A DNA stretch of 64,000 bases from Xanthomonas euroxanthea (GTDB lineage: Bacteria > Pseudomonadota > Gammaproteobacteria > Xanthomonadales > Xanthomonadaceae), in contig NZ_UIHB01000002.1 of the NCBI RefSeq assembly GCF_900476395.1, positions 713,126 to 777,125 of the forward strand, written 5' to 3'. Every line of letters begins with the position of its first letter. The stretch's first letter is position 1. Position numbers and translations under genes: made by a program. Of this stretch, positions 57,411-64,000 are shown one piece after another. The notes under the pieces were generated by a model. The model saw nothing but the letters and a program-made list of their open reading frames with translations, was not told where the DNA came from and did no database searches.

Positions 57411-58291
57411 TGAAGCGTAATTCCGTCGCCGGCTGGGTGTTCGCCGCCCCGTCGATCCTGGTGCTGGGCATGTTCTTCGGCGTGCCGGTGTTCGCCGCGC
57501 TGGTGCTCAGCGTCACCGACTTCGACCTGTATGCATTGGCCGACAGCAGCCACCTGCGCTTCGTCGGCCTGGGCAACTACATCGACCTGCTGCAGACGCC
57601 GCTGTTCTGGAAGTCGTTGTGGAACACCACGTACTTCGTGCTGCTCGGCGTGCCGATGTCGATCGGCGTGTCGCTGGGCGCCGCGTTGCTGCTCAACGCC
57701 AAGGCCTCGCGCTTCAAGGCCCTGTTCCGCACCGCCTTGTTCGCTCCGGTGGTGACCACGCTGGTGGCGGTGGCGGTGATCTGGCGCTATCTGTTCCACA
57801 TCAAGTACGGCCTGGTGAACTTCGGCCTGAGCCATCTGGGCATCGCCCCGATCGACTGGCTGGGCGATCCGCGCTGGGCGATGCCGACCATCATGCTGTT
57901 CGCGGTATGGAAGAACTTCGGCTACAACATGGTGATCTTCCTGGCCGGCCTGCAGGCGATCCCGCAGGACCTGTACGAGGCCGCGCGCATCGATGGCGCC
58001 TCGCGCTGGAAGCAGTTCCTGCATATCACCCTGCCGATGCTCGGCCCGGTGCTGATGGTGGTCGGGGTGATCACCATTTCCGGCTATTTCCAGCTGTTCG
58101 CCGAACCCTATGTGATGACCCGCGGCGACCCATTGCAGAGCACCGTGAGCGTGCTGTACTTCATGTTCGAGGAAGGCTTCAAGTGGTGGAACCTCGGCCG
58201 CGCGTCGGCGGTGGCGTTCCTGCTGTTCCTGATTATTCTGGCGGTGACCACGGTGATGCTGCGCTTTGGCCGCAAGAGGGATTTGATATGA
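57407..58291 (+). CDS. Sugar ABC transporter permease 1 (MalF/UgpA type)
   Basis: 294 residues, six membrane segments, with the permease loop motif EAARIDGASRWKQFLHITLPMLGP that contacts the ATPase. It overlaps the solute-binding protein and the second permease gene by four bases each. Forms the inner membrane channel with the next gene. Confidence 0.94.
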   Translation: MMKRNSVAGWVFAAPSILVLGMFFGVPVFAALVLSVTDFDLYALADSSHLRFVGLGNYIDLLQTPLFWKSLWNTTYFVLLGVPMSIGVSLGAALLLNAKASRFKALFRTALFAPVVTTLVAVAVIWRYLFHIKYGLVNFGLSHLGIAPIDWLGDPRWAMPTIMLFAVWKNFGYNMVIFLAGLQAIPQDLYEAARIDGASRWKQFLHITLPMLGPVLMVVGVITISGYFQLFAEPYVMTRGDPLQSTVSVLYFMFEEGFKWWNLGRASAVAFLLFLIILAVTTVMLRFGRKRDLI

Positions 58292-59124
58292 GTCGTGATG
58301 TCGGCCAATCGCGCTGGAATGCCGTGCTGATCAACGGTGGCCTGCTGGTGCTGGCGCTGGTCAGCCTGGCGCCGCTGCTGTGGATGCTGTCGGTGTCGTT
58401 CATGCCCACCGGCGAGGCCAGCCGCTTCCCGCCGCCGATGCTGCCCTCGGCGTTCACCACCGCCAACTACCACGAGCTGTTCGCGCGCACCGGCATGGCG
58501 CGCAATTTCGCCAACAGCCTGATGGTGTCCGGGCTGATCACGCTCGGCTCGCTGCTGATCAACACCATGGCCGGCTATGCGTTCGCCAAGCTGCAATTCG
58601 TCGGCCGCGAGCGCATCTTCAAGATCCTGATGGCCGCGCTGGTGATCCCTGCGCAGGTGGCGATGCTGCCGTTGTTCCTGTTGATGAAGCAGCTGCATCT
58701 GGTCAACAACATCGGCGGGGTGGTGGTGCCGGCATTGGCGACGGTGTTCGGCATCTTTCTGGTGCGCCAGTACGCGCGCAGCATTCCCGACGAGCTGATC
58801 GAAGCCGCCCGCATCGACGGTGCCAGCGAGATGCGGATCTTCTTCCAGATCGTGCTGCCGATGCTCAAGCCGGTGCTGGTCACCTTGACCATCTTCACCT
58901 TCATGGGCTCGTGGAACGACTTCATGTGGCCGCTGATCGTGCTGACCGACCAGGAGCAGTACACCTTGCCGGTGGCATTGGCGGCGCTGTCGCGCGAGCA
59001 CATCATGGACGTGGAGCTGATGATGGCCGGCGCGGTGGTGACGGTGATTCCGGTGCTGCTATTGTTCGTGGCGCTGCAGCGTTACTACATCCAAGGTCTT
59101 CTGCTGGGGAGTGTGAAGGGGTGA
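58288..59124 (+). CDS. Sugar ABC transporter permease 2 (MalG/UgpE type)
   Basis: 278 residues from the ATG at 58288, six membrane segments, loop motif EAARIDGASEMRIFFQIVLPML. Pairs with permease 1. No ATPase gene is in the locus, so a shared MsmX/UgpC-type ATPase elsewhere is expected. It overlaps the glycosidase gene by four bases (GTGA). Confidence 0.94.
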   Translation: MSRDVGQSRWNAVLINGGLLVLALVSLAPLLWMLSVSFMPTGEASRFPPPMLPSAFTTANYHELFARTGMARNFANSLMVSGLITLGSLLINTMAGYAFAKLQFVGRERIFKILMAALVIPAQVAMLPLFLLMKQLHLVNNIGGVVVPALATVFGIFLVRQYARSIPDELIEAARIDGASEMRIFFQIVLPMLKPVLVTLTIFTFMGSWNDFMWPLIVLTDQEQYTLPVALAALSREHIMDVELMMAGAVVTVIPVLLLFVALQRYYIQGLLLGSVKG

Positions 59125-62100
59125 AACCAGTGTTCCTGCGACTGTTTGCCATGACCGCTGTTGCGACGTTTGCGGGCACGGCGCAGGCGCAGGAGCGCGT
59201 GCTCGACGGCTTCAACGACATCGGCGCCTGGCGCCTGGTGGTGTCCAACCAGGTCAGTGGTTCGCTGCGGCCGGTAGCCACCAGTTCCGGCGGCCACGCC
59301 CTGTGCCTGGACTACAACTTCAATGGCGTGTCCGGCTATGTCGGCATCCGCCGCAACCTGCCGATCACCTATCCGGACAATTACCGCATCGGCTTTTCGC
59401 TGCGCGGCGATTCGCCGTCCAACGACCTGCAGGTCAAGCTGATCGATGCCAGCGGCGACAACGTGTGGTGGGTCAACCGGCCCGGCTTCAACTTCCCGAA
59501 GAACTGGACCACCGTCGGCTATCGCAAGCGCAACATCGAAAAGGCCTGGGGCCCGGGCCAGGACAAGCAACTGCGCAGCAGCGCAGATGTCGAGTTCACC
59601 ATCTACAACAAGGTCGGCGGCAAGGGCACGGTGTGCTTCGACCGTCTGACGCTCACGCCGCTGCCGCCGGAAGACACCTCGCCGTTGAAGGCCGAGGCCA
59701 TCACCGACACCGCGCCCGCGCTGGAACAACGCCTGGCCGACGGCAAGCCGGACACCTTCTGGCTCAGTGGCGCGGTCAAGCAGCAGACCGTCACGCTGGA
59801 TCTGGGCAAGGTGCGCGAATTCGGCGGCGCGGTGGTGCAGTGGGTTCCTGGTTTGCAGGCCTCGCAATACGTGGTGCGCGCGTCCAGCGATGGGCGCGGC
59901 TGGCGTGATCTGCGCACCGTCACCGCCGGTGCCGGCGGCACCGACTGGCTGGCCTTGCCCGATACCGAGGCACGTTACCTGCGCTTCGATCTCAAGGACG
60001 GCCCCAACTGGCGCTACGGCATCAAGGAAGTCCAGCTGCAGCCGCTGGCCTTCGCCGCCACACCGAACGATTTCATCAAATCGCTGGCCGCGCAGGCGCC
60101 GCGCGGCAGCTATCCACGCGGTTTCTCCGGCGAGCAGCCGTACTGGACCATCCTGGGCCTGGATGGTGGTACCGAGCAGGGCCTGATCGGCGAGGACGGC
60201 GCGGTGGAAGTGGGCAAGGGCGGCTTCAGTATCGAGCCGTTCGTGGTCACCGGCGGTAAGCTGCTGCATTGGTCCGACGTCAGCAGCGAGCAGAGCCTGC
60301 AGGACGACTACCTGCCGATTCCCAGCGTCGACTGGCATCACGACCTGATGAACCTGCGCGTCACCGCGTTCGTGCAGGGCACGCCCGATCAGGCGCAACT
60401 GGTCGCGCGCTATCAGCTGCACAACACCGGCAAGGACGCGCGTGAGTTCACCCTGGCCTTGGCGGTGCGTCCGTTCCAGGTCAATCCGCCGACCCAGTTC
60501 CTCAACACCCTGGGCGGCGTTAGCCGGATCGACCAGCTGGCGGTGCAGGGCGCACAGGTCAGCGTCAACGGCAAGCCGCGCGTATTCGCCGCGCAACCTC
60601 CGGATGCCGGCTTTGCCAGTGCCTTCGACAGTGGCATGGACGTCAGCCATCTCACCGCCGCCACGCCGCCGGCGATCACCCAGGTCAAGGACGAGACCGG
60701 CCTGGCCTCGGGCGTGCTGCTGTATCGCTGGAAGCTGGAGCCTGGTCAACGGCGCGAGGTGGCGCTGGTGATTCCGCAGACCGGCACCGCGCAGCTGCCG
60801 GCCGGCTTCGATGCAGACAAGGCGCAGCAGCAGGTGGCCCAGCAGTGGCGCAGCAAGCTCGATCGCGTGCGCATCAGCGTGCCGGCCGAAGGCAAGCCGG
60901 TGATCGACACCTTGCGCACCGCGCTGGCGCATATGCTGATCTCGCGCATCGGCCCGCGTCTGCAGCCGGGGACGCGTTCCTACTCGCGCAGCTGGATCCG
61001 CGACGGCGCAATGATTTCCGAAGGCCTGCTGCGACTCGGCCGCGAGGACGTGGTGCGCGAATACGTCGACTGGTTCGCGCCATACCAGTTCGCCGATGGC
61101 ATGGTGCCGTGCTGCGTGGACGACCGCGGCAGCGATCCGGTGCCGGAGAACGACAGCCACGGCGAGCTGATCTTCAACATCGCCGAGTATTACCGCTACA
61201 CCGGCGACAAGGCATTCCTGGAAAAGATGTGGCCGCACGTGACCGGTGCGTACGACTACATGGAAACGCTACGTGCCAGCGAGCGCACCGAAGACAACTT
61301 CATGCGCAACCCAGCCTTCTACGGAATGATGCCGGTGTCGATCAGCCACGAAGGCTATTCGGCCAAGCCGGTGCATTCGTACTGGGACAACTTCTGGGCG
61401 CTGCGCGGCTACAAGGACGCGGTGATGCTGGCCGGCGCGCTCGACAAGCCCGACGAGGTCGCCCGCTTCAGCACTGCACGCGACGAATTCAGTGGCGACC
61501 TGATCGCCTCGCTGGGTGCGACGGTGCGCCAGCACTCCCTGGATTTCCTGCCCGGCTCGGCCGAGCTGGGCGACTTCGATGCGACCTCGACCACCATCGC
61601 ACTGGCACCGGGGGGCGAGCAGCAACGCCTGCCGCAGGACCTGTTGAGCAATACCTTCGAGCGCTACTGGAAGGAGTTTTCCGACCGCCGCGACGGCAAG
61701 CGCGAATGGAAGGACTACACACCCTACGAATGGCGCAACGTGGCCGCATTCGTGCGCCTGGGCTGGCGCGAACGCGCCTGGGATGCCACCGCGTTCTTCT
61801 TCAAGGACCGCGCGCCGCAACCCTGGAACCAGTGGGCCGAGGTGGTCTCGCGTACGCCGCGTACGCCGTTCTTCGTCGGCGACCTGCCACATGCCTGGGT
61901 CGCCTCGGATTTCGTGCGCTCGGTGCTGGACATGTTCGCCTACGGGCGCGAATCCGACGCCAGCCTGGTCATCGCTGCCGGCACGCCGACGCGCTGGTTC
62001 GAGGGCAAGGGCATCGGCATCGCCGAATTGCGCACTCCGTATGGGCGCCTCAATTACACCTTGCAGCGCACCGACAAACAGCTGGTGCTGCAACTGCAGC

Positions 62101-62288
62101 CGGGGCTGATCCTGCCGCCGGGCGGGGTGGTGTTGCCATGGCCGTACCAGGGCACGCCGGGCAAGGCCAGCATCAATGGCGAATCGGCCGAGTGGCAGAA
62201 CGGCGAATTGCGGATTCAACAGCTGCCGGCCAATGTGCAGATCGATGTGCCCAGCGCGGTGCGGCGGGCCGAGCGCGCCACGCAATGA
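59121..62288 (+). CDS. Large secreted glycosidase with carbohydrate-binding and discoidin domains
   Basis: 1055 residues from a GTG at 59121. Signal peptide ~1-24 (AGTAQAQ). Residues ~26-180 are a beta-sandwich carbohydrate-binding domain (VLDGFNDIGAWRL, FDRLTLTPL); ~184-311 an F5/8 type C (discoidin) domain; ~320-560 a beta domain; ~580-1000 an (alpha/alpha)6 barrel with RSWIRDGAM near 625, ENDSHGELIFNIAEYY near 675 and PHAWVASDFVRS. The core resembles GH15/GH65/GH94-like clans; activity unknown, probably trimming of imported or released oligomers. It overlaps both neighbours. Confidence 0.8.
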   Translation: MKPVFLRLFAMTAVATFAGTAQAQERVLDGFNDIGAWRLVVSNQVSGSLRPVATSSGGHALCLDYNFNGVSGYVGIRRNLPITYPDNYRIGFSLRGDSPSNDLQVKLIDASGDNVWWVNRPGFNFPKNWTTVGYRKRNIEKAWGPGQDKQLRSSADVEFTIYNKVGGKGTVCFDRLTLTPLPPEDTSPLKAEAITDTAPALEQRLADGKPDTFWLSGAVKQQTVTLDLGKVREFGGAVVQWVPGLQASQYVVRASSDGRGWRDLRTVTAGAGGTDWLALPDTEARYLRFDLKDGPNWRYGIKEVQLQPLAFAATPNDFIKSLAAQAPRGSYPRGFSGEQPYWTILGLDGGTEQGLIGEDGAVEVGKGGFSIEPFVVTGGKLLHWSDVSSEQSLQDDYLPIPSVDWHHDLMNLRVTAFVQGTPDQAQLVARYQLHNTGKDAREFTLALAVRPFQVNPPTQFLNTLGGVSRIDQLAVQGAQVSVNGKPRVFAAQPPDAGFASAFDSGMDVSHLTAATPPAITQVKDETGLASGVLLYRWKLEPGQRREVALVIPQTGTAQLPAGFDADKAQQQVAQQWRSKLDRVRISVPAEGKPVIDTLRTALAHMLISRIGPRLQPGTRSYSRSWIRDGAMISEGLLRLGREDVVREYVDWFAPYQFADGMVPCCVDDRGSDPVPENDSHGELIFNIAEYYRYTGDKAFLEKMWPHVTGAYDYMETLRASERTEDNFMRNPAFYGMMPVSISHEGYSAKPVHSYWDNFWALRGYKDAVMLAGALDKPDEVARFSTARDEFSGDLIASLGATVRQHSLDFLPGSAELGDFDATSTTIALAPGGEQQRLPQDLLSNTFERYWKEFSDRRDGKREWKDYTPYEWRNVAAFVRLGWRERAWDATAFFFKDRAPQPWNQWAEVVSRTPRTPFFVGDLPHAWVASDFVRSVLDMFAYGRESDASLVIAAGTPTRWFEGKGIGIAELRTPYGRLNYTLQRTDKQLVLQLQPGLILPPGGVVLPWPYQGTPGKASINGESAEWQNGELRIQQLPANVQIDVPSAVRRAERATQ

Positions 62289-63262
62289 CTGACGCACCCC
62301 GACCGGCCTGGGCAGCGCCGGCGCGGCGACGTGCCGGATGGCCGGTCGTGTTGGCGGCGCTGCTGCCGTGCTCTGTTGCCGTACAAGCCACGCAGGCGAC
62401 CCGGGCCGTGCAGGCCGCGCAACCTGTGCAGGTCGACAGGCCCGATCGCGCAGAACCCGCATCCCGGGCAGTGCCATCGACCAGCGCAGTGCAGCGCGAG
62501 ATGACCCTGGTCACGCTCAACCTGCATCACGACCGCGAAGACTGGCCGGCGCGTCGTGCCCATATCGCCAAGGAACTCAGGCAACTGGCGCCGGACGTGA
62601 TCGCGCTGCAGGAAGTGATCGAACGCCGCGGCAGCGTGGAGAACCAGGCCGCCTGGCTGGCGCGCAAGCTAGGGTACGACTACAGCTTTGTCTCTGTCGA
62701 CCCGGTCGATGCGCCCAAGCGCTACGGCAACGCATTGCTGAGCCGGCGCAAGGTGCTGGCCCGGCATCAGCGCCTGCTGCAGCCGCTGGACGATTACCGC
62801 GTTGCCGCGCATCTGCAGGTCGATATCGACGGCCAGCCAATCAACGTCTACGTCACCCATCTCAACGAGCGTGCCGATGCACGCGGCACGGCCACGCGCA
62901 CGCGCCAGGTCGCGGACCTGCTGGATTTCATTTCCTCCACCAGCAATCAGGCACCGGTCGTGATTGCCGGCGACTTCAACACCGCCGCCGATGCCCTGGA
63001 TCTGGAGGCGCTACGCAAGGGCTATGGCGACAGCTACGGCAGCGTGCATCGCAACAGCGACGCCACCGTGAGCACCTTGAACCTGCATGTCTTCGACAAG
63101 CCGGCGCGTATCGACCATGTGTTCTTCCAGCAGAAGCGCCTGCTCGCCCGCGAAGCACGCATCCTGTTCGACACGCCGTATGCCGAGGGGCGCTGGGCCT
63201 CGGACCATTACGGCGTCTGGGTACGCTTGCAGCTGGCGCCCGATCAGCCAGCTACTCCGTAA
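62285..63262 (+). CDS. Endonuclease/exonuclease/phosphatase family protein, probably secreted
   Basis: 325 residues. A hydrophobic, Ala-rich N-terminus (WPVVLAALLPCSVAVQATQA) suggests export, followed by a low-complexity Val/Gln/Ala linker. The DNase I-like fold has TLVTLNLHHDREDW, VIALQEVIERR, THLNERA, IAGDFNTAAD and WASDHYGVW. It could act on nucleic acid, phosphodiesters or phosphorylated lipids. It overlaps the glycosidase gene by four bases and ends the locus. Its part in glycan use is unexplained. Confidence 0.85.
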   Translation: MTDAPRPAWAAPARRRAGWPVVLAALLPCSVAVQATQATRAVQAAQPVQVDRPDRAEPASRAVPSTSAVQREMTLVTLNLHHDREDWPARRAHIAKELRQLAPDVIALQEVIERRGSVENQAAWLARKLGYDYSFVSVDPVDAPKRYGNALLSRRKVLARHQRLLQPLDDYRVAAHLQVDIDGQPINVYVTHLNERADARGTATRTRQVADLLDFISSTSNQAPVVIAGDFNTAADALDLEALRKGYGDSYGSVHRNSDATVSTLNLHVFDKPARIDHVFFQQKRLLAREARILFDTPYAEGRWASDHYGVWVRLQLAPDQPATP

Positions 63263-63273
63263 CTCGACCACAC

Positions 63274-63338
63274 GTAGGAGCGCACCTGGGCGCGACGGCA
63301 TTACCGATAACGCCCGTCGCGCCCAGGTGCGCTCCTAC
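63274..63338. repeat. Inverted-repeat element, right copy
   Basis: GTAGGAGCGCACCTGGGCGC pairs with GCGCCCAGGTGCGCTCCTAC at the end, a 20-pair stem with a 25-base loop. It matches the left copy at 49888-49955 except for the central C/T change and loop. It starts 11 bases after the last gene of the locus. Confidence 0.92.
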
Positions 63339-63378
63339 AAGGCGTCGATAGACCACACGTCGTGACGGCTTTTTTTAA

Positions 63379-64000
63379 TCACCCGTGCAGGCGATTGAAG
63401 ATCTGCACACCGGCCAGCCATACACCGGCCATGCTGCCGACGTTGGTCAGCAGGAACGTCAGCACCACGCGCGAGACGCGGTTGCGGTACCAGCCACGCA
63501 AGGTCTGCGCATCGTCGCGCAGCGACAGGAAATCGCCATAGGCCGGTTTGCGCATGTGCACCTCGACCAGCGCGGCAAACGCGCCGGTCGGCACACTCAG
63601 GCGGAACGGCTTGAAAGGCGCCACGACCGCCGCGGTGAGAATGCTCAGCGGGTGGCTGCCGGCCAGCAGACAGCCCAGCGCGGCCAGGCCGCCGGTATAC
63701 ATCGCCCATTGCAACAACAGGTCCGCGCCCATGCTCAGGCCGCCGCGCCAGAACCCGATGCCGATGCCGGTGATGATGATCGCCAGAATGCCCAGCGTGA
63801 TCCACGGAATGCGCTTGCGCTGCTGCACATACTCCAGCGACTCGCGCAATGGGCCGGGCGCGTCGGTGTCCTGTTCCAGGTGGCGCGCAAGACCGGCCAG
63901 GTGTCCTGCGCCGACCACCGCCAGTATCTCGCGCTGGTCCGTCCTGGCTTCCTCGCGCAGGCGCGCGGCCATGTACTGGTCGCGCTCGGCAATCACGGTC
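63379..64000 (-). CDS. TraB-family membrane protein, C-terminal part (runs off window)
   Basis: Partial: the frame is open to base 64000, so at least 206 C-terminal residues are shown. VIAERDQYMAARL and EILAVVGAGHLAGL are TraB/PrgY family motifs; then three or four membrane segments and the loop EVHMRKPAYGDFLSL. The family is predicted to be peptidase-like and regulates pheromone or signal peptides in some bacteria. The N-terminus lies beyond the window. Confidence 0.85.
   Translation of the reverse strand, partial: TVIAERDQYMAARLREEARTDQREILAVVGAGHLAGLARHLEQDTDAPGPLRESLEYVQQRKRIPWITLGILAIIITGIGIGFWRGGLSMGADLLLQWAMYTGGLAALGCLLAGSHPLSILTAAVVAPFKPFRLSVPTGAFAALVEVHMRKPAYGDFLSLRDDAQTLRGWYRNRVSRVVLTFLLTNVGSMAGVWLAGVQIFNRLHG

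Overview
This 64 kb window is chromosomal DNA of a plant-associated Xanthomonas or a very close relative (Xanthomonadaceae). The evidence is high-GC sequence, the acetylated arginine pathway built on N-acetylornithine carbamoyltransferase and acetylcitrulline deacetylase, a bifunctional N-acetylglutamate synthase/kinase, a plant-inducible promoter (PIP) box before a predicted type III effector, and a TonB-receptor carbohydrate utilisation locus. No phage, integrase, transposase or CRISPR array was seen.

Layout. 1-3100 (mostly minus): the N-terminal part of an ethanolamine-type permease, then a translationally coupled yidD-pyrC-M23 peptidase operon. 3127-4307: a DksA-like protein with a long histone-H1-like N-terminal tail, a good promoter and a strong terminator. 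4491-6175: MFS exporter and sufE. 6474-8576: cysS and a secreted unknown. 8612-20443: an arginine/proline block, argF'-osmC-argG-argE'-argAB-GNAT-argC-argH-cupin-yciI-proB-proA, preceded by what looks like a ribosome-dependent attenuator (33-codon Arg-containing leader ORF, competing arm, terminator). 20514-21377: predicted type III effector under a perfect PIP box. 21677-24839: alpha-amino-acid ester hydrolase and a convergent CynX-like transporter. 24924-25000: tRNA-Pro(CGG). 25062-31615: cydABX and divergent cydDC around a perfect FNR-type box. 31680-33316: DUF1294 protein and a MetX-family acyltransferase. 33317-34270: a gene-free block of repeats. 34271-41245: complete cytochrome c maturation operon ccmABCDEFGHI. 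41491-44460: methionine-type aminotransferase, omega-amidase and glutaminyl cyclase. 44624-49865: secreted unknown, rluB-scpB-scpA, YciI and BolA proteins.

49888-63338: a glycan utilisation locus on the plus strand (LacI regulator, Oar-like TonB receptor, GH144-like lipoprotein, solute-binding lipoprotein, two permeases, a 1055-residue discoidin/(alpha/alpha)6 glycosidase, and an endonuclease/exonuclease/phosphatase protein). Nearly every gene overlaps the next by a few bases. The set is bounded on both sides by the same 65-68 nt inverted-repeat element. From GH144 membership, beta-1,2-glucan or a glucan containing that linkage is the best substrate guess. The window ends inside a TraB-family membrane protein.

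How the parts work together: glutamate is acetylated and phosphorylated by one fused enzyme, reduced by ArgC, carbamoylated as acetylornithine, deacetylated as acetylcitrulline, and finished by ArgG and ArgH; ProB and ProA draw on the same glutamate pool for proline. The cyd and ccm operons supply the two respiratory branches (bd oxidase and c-type cytochromes). The most novel-looking items are the arginine attenuator, the PIP-box effector, the bounded glycan locus with its operators, and the tailed DksA-like protein.
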